This document shows positions 42,604 to 52,762 of a stretch of DNA of 64,000 bases, piece by piece. Position numbers and translations under genes: made by a program. The notes under the pieces are model-generated. The model saw only the letters and a program-made list of their open reading frames with translations, searched no databases and was not told the DNA's origin. Source of the DNA: Dasyornis broadbenti (Eukaryota > Chordata > Aves > Passeriformes > Dasyornithidae). Positions within the stretch are counted from its first letter, which is position 1. Every line of letters begins with the position of its first letter. Where the stretch lies: contig VZRN01004713.1 of NCBI GenBank assembly GCA_013397935.1, positions 91,720-155,719 on the forward strand, in the 5' to 3' direction.

Positions 42604-43277
42604 GAGCTTCCCCAGTCGTGGCTTGTATCCCATCAAAGTCAAGGTTCCCAGGATGATCCAGTCCTGCTGGAATTTCCTGGGTGTCCAAGCAATGCAGGCC
42701 ATGCTCCATAGGGAGGATTTTCCATGCCCTGGGCACATCCCAGATTCCAGGCATGGGCTGGTTTGCACTGAGCACAGCCCAGCTCTTCATGTTCAACACC
42801 ATCTCCGTCCTGCACCCTCGTTTCTCCCTCCACTACAAGAAAAAAAAAAATCCTTTATCCTGTGATTTTAAACCTCTGGATTTCCTTCACCTCGTTATTC
42901 CAGCTCCTCCTGCTCAAATCCACCACTCAGAGCAAACAACCCAAACGGAATTTCCTGTGGAACGGAATCAAAATCCCTGAACCTTCAGCTCCACCACGTT
43001 CATCAGGTCTGGCTCCTTTTCCAGGATGAAACCCAGCAAAATCTCTGCTCAGTCCAGGAACAGGGAGATCCCTTTCCTTCACCTCCGGAACACCTGAAGT
43101 GACTCTGGAAGTCTTCCTGCAGTCCTTGCCAATGAAGGGAATTATCCAAAATCAGCGGTTCTGAATCCCAACACAAAATTCCAGCATCTCCATGGACTGA
43201 AATTCCCTATGTTCCCTTTCCCTGCCCTCCAGGCCTATGAACACCCAACCTGCTTGTGGAAATTCCAATCAGCATTT
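42604..43277. other. unique non-coding sequence
   Basis: No gene or repeat family recognised. Run of 12 A at 42839-42850. Confidence 0.5.
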
Positions 43278-43480
43278 TCCTTTTAATTCATCCTTCACGT
43301 AACGAGGCAAATTACGCCTCCCAGTTTGCAGAGAAGTTGGGGTTAATTATTTTGAATTAGAGCCAAATTCATATCACAATGTTCCTCTCAACTCCTCTTT
43401 GATTTAACGAGGTAAGTTCCACTTGCCAATCTGGAGAGAAGTTGCCTTTAATTATCCCAAATTAGAGACCAATCCTTTTA
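43278..43480. repeat. old tandem duplication, about 105-bp unit, 2 copies
   Basis: TAACGAGGCAA at about 43300 and TAACGAGGTAA at about 43405 start parallel series: GAGAAGTTGGGGTTAATTAT versus GAGAAGTTGCCTTTAATTAT, then GAATTAGAGCCAAATT versus AAATTAGAGACCAATC. Similarity is around 65-70% by eye over the unit. It is AT-rich with homeodomain-like TTAATTA words in both copies. Confidence 0.7.
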
Positions 43481-44051
43481 CCTTCAGGTATTTCATCCCG
43501 TGGTTCTTCTGGCTGGAATGAGGGATTTATTCCCACACTTCAGCTTAGAAGAGAGATGTTCTGAGCCACGGGCTGGGAGTCGGTGTCACAATGCTTCAGC
43601 TATTTTTATGCTAAGCATCATCGCTATGGAAACGCCACAGTTAAATTTAATGGGAATGTTCATGGATTTTTCTTGTGGTGCAGGCCATCAGTGGTGCAGG
43701 CCATGATGAGCTCTTCCCTTTAAACTGCAGCCTGGATCTGTATCCAGCAGAGCTCCTCATCCTGCCTTCATTTGATTGCTTTTCCCCACAAAAATCGGGG
43801 TTTTTTCCCCACCCATGGCAGTATTTGTGCAGCAGGATTTGGGGTATAAGTTCAATATTCAAGATCCTCACGATTTTTTCCGAGGGGAAAGTGTCCTCCC
43901 TGCTTGTGTTCCGTCACTCCCGGCTGAGGAAGCTGGAGAGGTGAAGGGTTCAAGTACTGAACATCCCAAAATTTCACTCCGAGGGCTGCTTTCACCTTCC
44001 AGCCTGGGGATACAAAGGTGAATACGGAAAATAGAGGGGAGGAAGCCCCCG
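43481..44051. other. unique non-coding sequence
   Basis: Nothing recognisable. It contains a 15-bp direct repeat around 43680-43706 (GTGCAGGCCAT). Confidence 0.5.
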
Positions 44052-44258
44052 GGGCACTGCCAGGGATCCAGGGGCAGCCACAGCTGCTCTGGGAATTCCA
44101 TCCCAGCCTCTCGCCACCTCCCAGGGAACAATTCTTTCCCAAGATCCCATCCATCCCTGCCTTCTGGCACTGGGAAGCCATTCCCTGTGTCCTGTCCCTC
44201 CATCCCTTGGCCCCAGTCCCTCTCCAGCTCTCCTGGAGCCCCTTTAAGCTCTGGAAGT
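44052..44258 (-). mobile_element. CR1 fragment lacking its 3' end, minus strand
   Basis: It starts abruptly at GGGCACTGCCAGGGATCCAG. It continues through ATTCTTTCCCAAGATCCCAT and GCCATTCCCTGTGTCCTGTC into the CCCAGTCCCTCTCCAGCTCT and CTGGAGCCCCTTTAAGCTCT region. Normal CR1 truncation is at the 5' end; here the 3' tail and about 100 bp are missing, so a later deletion or rearrangement is likely. Confidence 0.92.
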
Positions 44259-45019
44259 TCTTGCACAAAACATTTCAGGATCAAACAGAGTTTAGAAAAA
44301 CTTTTGTCATTCCCACTAAAGCTTTTTTTTTTTTTTTTCAATTTTCATTCATTTTTCACTTCTGTACAGGATAAATAATTTCTAAGCATCCCAAGGATGT
44401 CCATACAGCAAAAGGGAAAGGTTTTTTTGGGGGGATTTTTTCCCCTCTTTTTCAAACCAGGTGTTCTCAAGAGAGCATTTTACAAATTTTTGTTGGACAC
44501 GGTGCTGGAGGAGGCCTGGGAGAAGGTTTCTATTTGGAAACCCACTTTGCATATCAGCCATGAATAAAACATGGCCCTTTGTGTGCACATCATGTCATGG
44601 AGCATGACTAAGCTCGGGATACATTCTGCCTGCTCTAGACTCCAAAAAAAAAAAAAAAGAGGAGGGGATTAGCTGGGGTTGCCATTAATAAAAGATAGAT
44701 TGTCACCTTAAGACTCAGTTAGAAATGAAATAAAACACAGAGGCTGCTGAAGGCTGTTCCTGTTGGCTGCCCAGCCCGTCAGGATTAATATTTTCTGTAA
44801 ACTTGGGGCCTTCATGCTACCAGATTTTTTTTTTTTTTTTCCCCGTTATCATTTACCATTATCTGTGGTGGGAGGCTAAGGAAGAATATTCAGACCTTCT
44901 TGAAGATTTTTTTAAAACTCCTTAAATAATAATGCTTGGCTAAAAAGGATCACTTTTGAAGGGTGTGGGCTTAGATCTCTCTTTTCTGGTTGGAAAGTGG
45001 GACAGGCTGCAGTTTAATT
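44259..45019. other. unique sequence rich in A/T homopolymers
   Basis: T16 at 44323-44338, A15 at 44644-44658 and T16 at 44825-44840 fall within about 520 bp. No gene or repeat family recognised. Confidence 0.6.
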
Positions 45020-45133
45020 CCAGGCTGGAGGGAGCTCTGGATGATTTGGGAGAGAGGAAAATGTCCCTGCCCGTGGTAGGGGGTGAAAGGAGAGGAGCTC
45101 TAAGGTCCCTCGCAGCCCAAAGCTGTGACTCCA
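45020..45133 (+). mobile_element. old CR1 3' end
   Basis: CCAGGCTGGAGGGAGCTCTG, GAGGAAAATGTCCCTGCCCG, GGTAGGGGGTGAAAGG, then CTCTAAGGTCCCTCGCAGCC and a decayed tail. The order matches a CR1 3' end, with high divergence. Confidence 0.78.
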
Positions 45134-45857
45134 CAAACCACAGACAGAGCTTTGCTTTAGCAGCCCCGGAGGGTGAATATTTCACTAAAATCCGTTTGCA
45201 AAGCCCGGAGAGGGGACAGGAATTTGCGGGAGCAGCTCCACAGAGCCCCCGTGGTGCTCAGGGCCCAGAACAGGCCTGGGGAGCAGGACCAAGGCTGCTG
45301 GGAGCAATAAATGAAAACAGAGCTCCCTGCTCTCCCTGGCACGGGGAGAAACCACCCAGCAGGTACCAGAGCAAACACTGCAGTTCAGTTGCCAAGCAAC
45401 TCCCTCATCCTCCAAAATTCCTGTTCGAGTAGCAATAAAATCACTTGTTCAAAGGGAGTGGGAAACGAAAACAAGTTGTGGCTCTGCCACCCTGCTCTGC
45501 TCAGCAAAGTGCAGGAGAAGCAGAACCTCAGGTTTGGCTGAACATAAACAAACAGAAATCACATTTTTCGATTCAAGATGCCAAATTGCACATTTCCCTC
45601 CTCACACAAACGGGGAGTGCTGGCCTGTGGGGATCAGGGCTCTCCCAAAGCCACTCTGGGCAGGGGAAATGCTCCCACGGCAGCAGCCGGCGGGACCCAG
45701 CTCCTCTCCAGCACACCAGGCCGTCCTGATGGCCTTCAGAATTTCATTTTGCTCTCAGCTGTGGGGCAGGAGTTGCAGGAAATGTTGGCAGCAGTGATCC
45801 AAGCTGAGCGAGTACAAACAAACATCTGCAGCGGTTTCTGATCCCAGACTGGGCAGG
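45134..45857. other. unique non-coding sequence
   Basis: No gene or repeat family recognised. 45190-45310 and 45630-45720 are GC-rich. Confidence 0.5.
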
Positions 45858-46140
45858 GACATTAAATCCCATCCCATCCCAGCCCTGCTGTGCAGGGACA
45901 CCTCCCGCTGCCCCAGGCTGCTCCCAGCCCTGTCCAGGGATCCAGGGGCAGCCCCAGCTGCTCTGGGAATTCCATCCCAGCCCCTCCCCACCCTCCCAGG
46001 AGGGAATTTTTCCCTAATATCCCATCCATCCCTGCTCTCTGGCAGTTTGAAGCCATTCCCCCTCATCCCCCCACTCCACCCCTTGTAAATCCTCTCTTTC
46101 CCTGGTGCCAGCTCCCTCAGGCGCTGCAGGGCCAGGAGCT
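45858..46140 (-). mobile_element. CR1 retroposon, 5'-truncated, minus strand
   Basis: It reads ATTAAATCCCATCCCATCCC, CAGCCCTGCTGTGCAGGGAC, ACCTCCCGCTGCCCCAGGCT, CAGGGATCCAGGGGCAGCCC, GAGGGAATTTTTCCCTAATA and GTTTGAAGCCATTCCCCCTC, then into more 5' CR1 sequence. The 'GGCCTTGGGCACTGC' segment has been deleted. It lies head-to-head with the next CR1. Confidence 0.93.
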
Positions 46141-46151
46141 TCCCTTTGCCA

Positions 46152-46247
46152 GCTTTGGAGCAGCCTGGGCCAGGGGAAGGAGTCCCTGCCCAGGCCAGGG
46201 GTGGGATGGGATGGTTTTTAATGCCCCTTCCAACCCAAACCGTTCCA
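46152..46247 (+). mobile_element. short CR1 3' end, plus strand
   Basis: TTTGGAGCAGCCTGGGCCAG, GGGAAGGAGTCCCTGCCC, GGGGTGGGATGGGATGG, then AATGCCCCTTCCAACCCAAA and CCGTTCCATG. It is only about 95 bp long and is separated by roughly 11 bp from the oppositely oriented copy on its left. Together they keep a 302-codon minus-strand frame open that is not a gene. Confidence 0.92.
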
Positions 46248-46643
46248 TGCAAGAACCACAAGAAGTTAATGCTCCTCGAGGCTTTAATGAGCAGTTTTCC
46301 CATGGGGAAAAATCGAGCTTTTGCTCTTTTTATCCGCATCCATGACCCTCCCAACTCATCCTCGTGTGATGGCAACAGGAATTTCCATATGGAAAATGGG
46401 TTTGGCATTAACCTGCGTTTGCTTGGTGGCAGAAGTTCTCGCTCGTGCTCCCCACCACCATCTGCTGAGAGCCCAGCAAAACCATCGAGGATTTCAAAAA
46501 TCCCAAATGTCTCCACCACGGCGCCTGAAACCGGATGGCACCGCTCGATTTCTGCCCAGCTCCTCGCTCCACGTGTCTCCAGGCTGACAGGAATCCGTGG
46601 AAAACACAGAGAAAAACCAATGTTGTAGAAAGAAATGAGACAG
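46248..46643. other. unique non-coding sequence
   Basis: No gene or repeat family recognised. Confidence 0.5.
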
Positions 46644-46700
46644 AATAATAATAATAATAACAATTATAATAATAGTAGTAATAATAGTAATAATAATCAT
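46644..46700. repeat. AAT trinucleotide microsatellite
   Basis: AATAATAATAATAATAAC followed by interrupted ATA, GTA and ATC triplets. It is partly decayed. Confidence 0.93.
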
Positions 46701-48370
46701 GATATCATCATCCTGCATTATGCACATTTCAAGAAAACCGTGAAGAAAACAGACCAGGAATTTTTCCAGATGACACAAATTAGGAAAATAAAGTCCCCTT
46801 CGTAATTTAATGGGATGTCAGCAAAACGTCCTCGGTTGTTCAGTTTGTTTTATTTGGTGGAGGTGCAGGACTTTAAGAAAAAGCCTTAACAGTAAAGGCG
46901 GAAGGAGGCTTGGATGCAACCTTTCCACAGCAAAAATAACATTTTGAGGAAAGAAATAAATCTTTATCCAATGCTGTGTTAAGGACAAACAAACAACAAA
47001 ACCTAATAAAACCAAATAATGTAAAAATCAATGGAAATTCCATGCCTGGTTGAAAAATCTGGTTTTTTTTTAATCTATAAAAAAGGTCAGTTAATATTTC
47101 CCAGCATTGCACAAACACGTGAAGGGCTGAAAACAGAGAAAGGGGACTCGCGTTTCAGACTTGGTGAGCTTTTCAGGGCCACCCACGAAAAAGAACAAGA
47201 ATTCTGCTTTTACTCCCATCATTTGCACCTCTCTGTGGCCTCAGTTTCATGAGCGAATCGTGCACACCCAGGAATTATGTCAATCCTGGGACGGGAATAA
47301 CAGAACACAGGCAGGAATGACTCAGATCCTGGGATAGGGATCCAAAAGGCCCAAAATGTCAGGGTCGAAGAACCCCAAACCAGCCAACAGCCCCAACTGA
47401 TCAAAGCACTGCAATTCCAACTGCATTATTCACAAGTGAAAAGCAGATTAAATAAATTCTTCAGTTAAATGCCCTTTAATTTGGGCTAAAACACCTCAGC
47501 CTGCTGAAGCACTTTGGAGCTTTTCAGGGCCAGACCCGCACCAGGACAGGATTTTAGCCAGAGAAGGAAAATGCTCCATAAAAATTCTCCGGGAACACAA
47601 ACAACTCCACGAGTGCTGCTTGCGCTGTGTGGATCCTTCATTGCTCATGATCTAATCAAATGTTTATCTTGACATCACCTGGTAAAATTGAACTTAACCG
47701 AGGCCTAAACCAATTTAAATGTCAATTCTTTTGATTTAGCGGAGGGAGCAGATGCATGAGGAAGCAGAATCACCGCATCCCCTCCACCTCGGAGCCGCGG
47801 TGAAAGCTAAAAATACAATTTTGTGTTTGTGCTGAAGAGCTGAGACAGAGCTCAGGTCTTTCCTGCCGCCCAGAGGAGCTCCAGTCCTTCCTGGGGATCC
47901 CATCCGGATGTTTGGATTCTTTGCTGACCCACCCGGAGCACCAGCTCTGTGGCAAAGGGATTCCCGGTTGGCATAGCTCAGCAAAGGCATTGAAATGAAA
48001 TAAAACAAAAAGGAATTCCCAGGCAAAATCAGGAAAAACCGAGATGGATTTGGAAATCAGTCTGGGAAAGACGTTACTCTGCATCCAGTGCTGCAGTGAG
48101 GCTGAGTTAAACCCCCCAGGCTTTGGCTGTGTGAACACTGCTTTCAAAATAACTTCATTTCTTCTGAAAATGAAAGAGGAGTGTGGAGCTGAGCCCTGGG
48201 GTTCCACGGAGAGTTCCTCGCCCAGGGATGCAAGGAATGTTCATGCCCAGGGCAAAGGAAAGGCGGGCGGAGGCAGGAGGCTCAGGCTGGCGCTCTGGGG
48301 AGCTGGGCCGGGAGCGAGGCAGGGAGCGGAGGCATCCGTGAGACAGAAGTGCCACCTTGTGCTGGAGCCC
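46701..48370. other. unique sequence; candidate conserved block at 47600-47760
   Basis: 47600-47760 is AT-rich and balanced, with TGTTTATCTTGACATCACCT and CAATTTAAATGTCAATTC. This is the sort of texture seen in ancient enhancers, but unproven. From about 48240 the sequence becomes GC- and CpG-rich. No gene recognised. Confidence 0.35.
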
Positions 48371-48390
48371 TGCAGCTCAGGGGGCGCTGG
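48371..48390 (+). promoter_or_regulatory. possible CTCF-type motif
   Basis: The right half, AGGGGGCGCT, matches the core of the vertebrate CTCF consensus. The left half (GCAGCTC) departs from the usual CCACC-like bases at three or more positions. It sits in a CpG-rich stretch about 100 bp upstream of repeat Y copy 1. Confidence 0.3.
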
Positions 48391-48473
48391 GGACGCCATC
48401 CCCGGAGCAGAACGGTCCCTCCCGCCCGAAACGTCTCCGGCCTCGGCGCTGGCAGCGTTTGTAGGAAATCGGC

Positions 48474-48679
48474 CGGAGATCCACAGACTCACGAGCTCCC
48501 GGGTCACACCAAAACACCCAGAAGCGTTTCTGCTCCTCAGGATTCCCGCGGGGAATCCCGTTCCTGAATGAGATTTAAATTTCTTACTCCGCTATCTTAT
48601 TATGGATCAAAAAAAACCCCGGTGATTGTCAGGTATAAAAAATACGGGCTCTTCAGAAAATTGATTTCCTTAAAGAATT
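48474..48679 (+). repeat. direct repeat Y, copy 1
   Basis: About 205 bp that recur in the same orientation at 50120-50320, roughly 80-85% identical by eye. Shared blocks: CGGAGATCC, CAGACTCACGAGCTCCC, GTTTCTGCTCCTCAGGATTC, TTAAATTTCTTACTCC, ATGGATCAAAAAA or GTGGATCAAAAAA, and CTTCAGAAAATT. It is not CR1. It is either an unnamed dispersed element or a local duplication. Confidence 0.88.
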
Positions 48680-49593
48680 TGTGCACTTTCCCACAAATCT
48701 CACACCGTTATGAGTGGGAAGGAATATTCCACTTCCAAATGAGAGCATGAAGAGGACGTTGATGGGGTCAAATACAGAATTAAAGATTAAATTCCTTGCC
48801 CAGATTATGGGAGATTTTACCAAAAGTTTGGGAAAGTTCTCTCTCTGTACTGGAAATTTGCTTTTCCCGTGCAGGCTGCGAAATCCCAAAGGTGCATTAA
48901 AATACTGTGGATGAATCCTGAAGAACCGATCATACAAACAGCACTTTTAGTAAATATTTACACCTGAAGATGCTCAGCATGTCTGGATTTCCCACTCCTT
49001 GTAGGCACACCAAGTCAGCCGTTCCTGTTGCCTGATTTCAGATCTCTGGATGTGATTAATCCGCACAAAAATAATCAAAACACCCACGAAATCATCAAAA
49101 TCCACACAAAAAACATGGCGGGAGAAGGGAATTAAGATGAAGAGCGAAAAAGTACGATGAAACAAAAAGTATTAAAAATCATAGACAAACTAATTAACAT
49201 AGAAATATAATAATCGTATAATAATAATAGAAATATATATTACAATTATGTTCCTATTTTTAATGCAATTTCTCTTACCCAACCAAGAAATATTCACCTG
49301 TTAGGACTTTTATAATAAAATAATGGAAAAGTAAATTATGGGTAATAAGAGAACACTTTGTGTGAAATAAGAAATGCATCCAGAGGCCACCATACAAAAG
49401 AGGAAAAGTCAAAAAAAAAAAAAAAGGGATTAAAAATATAAGGAAAATTTACTAAAAGTGAAATTATTTTACTAAATGTGGTCATTCAACCAACCCAGAC
49501 CTTTGAGCTGCTTGGTGGGTGCAGGATTTGGTTTGACTGATCTCAGCAAAAAAAGATATTTTTGGTGAAAAGCCTCTACAAGCAGACTTGGGG
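48680..49593. other. AT-rich unique sequence
   Basis: 49190-49260 is very AT-rich with ATAATAATAG words. A15 occurs at 49411-49425. No gene recognised. Confidence 0.5.
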
Positions 49594-49678
49594 TCCTAAA
49601 CCAACCTCGGCCTCCTCTGGTGCAACTTGAGGGCGTTCGCTCTCATCCTGTCGCGTTTTACCGGGAATAAAAGATCCA
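49594..49678 (-). mobile_element. internal CR1 fragment, minus strand
   Basis: CTAAACCAACC then CTCTGGTGCAACTTGAGGGC, GTTCGCTCTCATCCTGTCGC and ACCGGGAATAAAAGATCC. This corresponds to the CR1 stretch 'CTGGCGCAACTTGAGGCC ... TCCTGTCGC', well 5' of the tail. The 3' end is missing. Confidence 0.88.
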
Positions 49679-49734
49679 GGCAGGCTCAGGAGCAGATCCA
49701 AAGCCAACTTTTCCAAAGGAATACCCGAGGAAGG

Positions 49735-50110
49735 AGGAGCTCCGCGACCTCAGCGGCGCAAAGCGAGCGGCGAGTCACGCGGATGCCGCTTTAAATGGCA
49801 AAATCCTGGCGGCTGTTTCTACGGAGTAAAGTCACTGCTGATTCCATCCATCCGCTCTTCGGAATCCAAACGACAGCCCTGCCCCAGCCCAGGGAAATTC
49901 AAGGCCATGCAATTGGCGTTTGAGGCTATAGAAAGCCTCCCGTCACCGCCGCGTCCCGATTTATCCTCGCAGGCTCCGGGAATAGACGCGCTCACCTCGA
50001 GAAGGAACTTCTCACCGGGAAGAAACTTCCGCGCTCGACTTTTCAGCCCTTGAAGACTGCCCCGTGGAAATACGGATGGGGGTTCACGCGTGGTTCCGTG
50101 GGTCTCACCG
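49735..50110. other. CpG-dense block
   Basis: Within 49741-49800 alone there are about ten CpG dinucleotides, and CpGs continue through CCGTCACCGCCGCGTCCCG near 49940 and GACGCGCTCACCTCGAG near 49986. It stands out sharply from the AT-rich DNA upstream and ends just before repeat Y copy 2. It may be an unmethylated regulatory island or a candidate promoter, but no TATA box or exon is recognisable. Confidence 0.45.
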
Positions 50111-50119
50111 GCACCTCAT

Positions 50120-50320
50120 CGGAGATCCGCAGACTCACGAGCTCCCAGGTCACACCAAAAAACCCGGAAACGTTTCTGCTCCTCAGGATTCCTGTGTTGA
50201 ATCCCATTTCTGAATGGGAATTAAATTTCTTACTCCACTGTCTTATTGTGGATCAAAAAACCAGTGATTATCAGATATTAAAACATTGTATCTTCAGAAA
50301 ATTTATTTCCTTTAAAAAAT
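50120..50320 (+). repeat. direct repeat Y, copy 2
   Basis: Same orientation as 48474-48679 and 1.65 kb away. The copy diverges by scattered substitutions and small indels (the CCCC of copy 1 is missing here). Homology ends near TTTCCTTTAAA. As in copy 1, a CpG-rich stretch lies immediately upstream, though I could not align those stretches. Confidence 0.88.
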
Positions 50321-50520
50321 AATTTAATTTAAATGATTCTATGAAACAAAGGATCAAAGAACCAAAATTAACAAATCCCAGAGGAGTTTTTCCTGCTTTT
50401 GAGGGCTTTTACAGGGAAGAAGCAGGAATGGCATGGCCCAATCTACTTCAAAACGTCTTCCACTCAACCAGGGAAGCAGCTGTGAGGAAAAACACCCTTT
50501 ACATCCAGGATTAACTGGGC

Positions 50521-50745
50521 AGAGGGCAGGGATGGATGGGAGATTGGGAAGGAATTCCTGCCTGGGAGGGTGGGGAGGCCCTGGGGTGGAATTCCCAGAG
50601 CAGCTGTTCCTGGCTCCCTGGCAGTGCCCAAGGCCAGGCTGGACAGGGCTTGGAGCAGCCTGGGACAGCGGGAGGTGTCCCTGCCATGGCAGGGGTGAGC
50701 TTTAAGGTCCCTCCCATCCCAAACCACTCCAGGATTTTGGGATTT
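50521..50745 (+). mobile_element. CR1 retroposon, 5'-truncated
   Basis: GGCAGGGATGGATGGGAGAT, GGAAGGAATTCCTGCCTGGG, GAGCAGCTGTTCCTGGCTCC, GGCTGGACAGGGCTTGGAGC and GTCCCTCCCATCCCAAACCA with tail units. A small deletion removes the GGGGCTGCCCCTGGATCC part. Confidence 0.95.
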
Positions 50746-52199
50746 GTTTCTGCAACACCACGGAGCGCTGAGCTGGTGTTTTACACACGAGGAGCTGAAG
50801 CAGAGAGGGGTGAGGGCCAAGAGTCCCCACGGATCTGAGGTGCCAGGTGGAAACCTTCTGGAAAAGACAACAAGCAAATTATCCCAAAGACCCCGGTGAT
50901 CCAGCTGGAAATGAGACTCCCAAAAAGCAGGAGGTGGCAGTTTTCCCTTGCTGATAAGACTGGATGGAGCACGTGGCTGGAAAAGCTCTGCAGCCCTCGC
51001 TGCCTCTGTGGTGCAAAACCCGCAGAACAACGAGAGGCTTTTGCCAGAAGATGAGAAACCTCTTCCCCCACCCCGCAGAAATTTAATCAGCAGAACCTTC
51101 CCCAAACCCAGCCTCTCGTGAGTTGTGCCCGGTCTGGATCTCTGACTGCAGCTGCAGCGCCGTGAGGGTCAGCTTTGAACAGAAAAGAAACAAAAAATGT
51201 GACAAATAGGGGCGGTTTTTATTTTCATACCCGTGCGAGCTTCGGCCACCTCAGGGTGCTGTGTTTGAAAGGTCCAAACGAGCAGCCCAGGAGGCGTGAG
51301 CTGCTCATTCAGCCCAGATCGATGGGATCCAGGCAGCCCCGGCACCGCGGCTCCTCTCAGGCTGGGCTTAGGAATAGCTCAGTAACTCTTCTTAACCATC
51401 AGTATTTATTTGCAAAGCCTGCTGGAGTGGAAAATGGAGAAAGCTGGAGCTCCCATAAAACTTGTGAGTTGAGGAAAGGAAGAATCAGGAAAATAATTGG
51501 CTATAAATATGCCACACGGATTTTTCCTCTTTTTTCTGGTGGATTTTTACGGGCTTGGGCGAGCTCTCGACGTGTAAAATTGAGAAATATTCCCCTCACT
51601 CTTCCTTGAGAGGGGAAAAAAATAAACCCAGGAGTTGTTCAAGGAGTAAATAGAAGCGCTCCCCACAAGGCACAGCGGCAGCAGGATTGCTTAACAACCC
51701 TCATGGATCCGAGATCCTGCCGCATCCCGTTGGCAGCCAGCACAATTCCCAGCCTGGCTGGTGTTTCGGGATGCAGGTGTCCAGCAGAGAGAATCTGGAG
51801 GAATTACAGGGAATTCTGGGGCCAGCTGGAGGCAGGAGTGGTGTGGATGTTCCGGTTCCCGGTGCAGGAGAGGCAGAGCTGAAGGAATCCCTGCTCCTCA
51901 GGATCCAGCATCAGCCTCAGCTCCTCACCTGCTGCACTGCAAAGGGAATTGGAACACTTCCAAAAATCCTGATTTCCAAGGAAATCTCGTTTTAAATGAG
52001 CTCTGACCCTGTTGATTCGTGTGATAGGAAAATCCTCATCACTCCTAGGAAACCCTCACCAACCAACCCTCTGGAAAGGGGAAGGATTCCCCACGCAGGA
52101 TCTGCCCCAAATCCTGTCAGCACCGCAGCCGGAGAGCCCAGGGATGCTGTGCTGATGGCTTTGAGGAGGAAATTCCCAAATTCTTCCAGCTCTGTGCGA
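50746..52199. other. unique non-coding sequence
   Basis: No gene or repeat family recognised. Confidence 0.5.
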
Positions 52200-52360
52200 T
52201 ATCCAAGAAGGAAAAACATCATAAACCCATTAACCATGCTTAATTAGCAGCCAGATTAATCCGTAGCTGTTTGTTCCAATTAGATCCTTAGCTGAGAGTT
52301 CATAAAGAGAAAAAATAATTCAATTTCTGCAAGAATTAATTAAAATATATTTGCAGGCTT
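52200..52360. promoter_or_regulatory. candidate conserved element with homeodomain motifs
   Basis: An AT-rich block with TAATTAG at 52241-52247, GATTAATCC at 52254-52262 (containing the K50-class OTX/PITX word TAATCC) and CAATTAG at about 52277. The spacing is compact and the sequence is not a simple repeat. It could be an enhancer, but conservation is untested. Confidence 0.3.
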
Positions 52361-52700
52361 TCCAAGCCCCCCCCCCAAAGATGCTAAAAGTGTCTGACTT
52401 TCAATTATCAATTTTGGAATCCAGTCCAAGACCCAAGGCCTTGGAGGAGACGATTGCTCCCGGTTTTCCCTGAGGTTCATGAAATAATCCCCTCAGAAAA
52501 TGAACCAAGATGGGCGTACAGGAAAGCTGGGATATTTGGAATTCTGCCATTTTAATGCAGCAGTTACCATTTCAGCAGGTCCAATATTAAACTCCAATAC
52601 TCAATAAACAGTAGGGAAATTCCCTCCCAAACTTATCCCCGGTTGGATCAGCTTTGAGCATGGAAAACTGGGAAAACCGGTGGGGATTTAAACCCTGAAG
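52361..52700. other. unique non-coding sequence
   Basis: Run of nine C near 52367-52376. Nothing else recognisable. Confidence 0.5.
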
Positions 52701-52762
52701 GATCATGGAATCACAGAACGGTTTGGGGTGGAAGGGACGTTAAACCTCATCTCATTCCAGCT
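52701..52762 (-). mobile_element. very short CR1 3' end, minus strand
   Basis: Tail octamers ATCATGGAATCACAGAAC are followed by GGTTTGGGGTGGAAGGGACG, TTAAACCTCATCTCATTCCA. The copy is 5'-truncated after about 60 bp, an extreme case of CR1 truncation. Confidence 0.92.

Noticed and set aside
45755..46663. 302-codon minus-strand open frame, the longest in the window
   Set aside because: It runs through two oppositely oriented CR1 copies and an AAT-rich stretch. The residues are CR1 3' sequence translated in a non-coding region, with no domain.
48474..50320. LTR retrotransposon with Y copies as terminal repeats
   Set aside because: Copies are diverged from each other, lack clear TG...CA ends, and the interior shows no primer-binding site, polypurine tract or polymerase-like frame.
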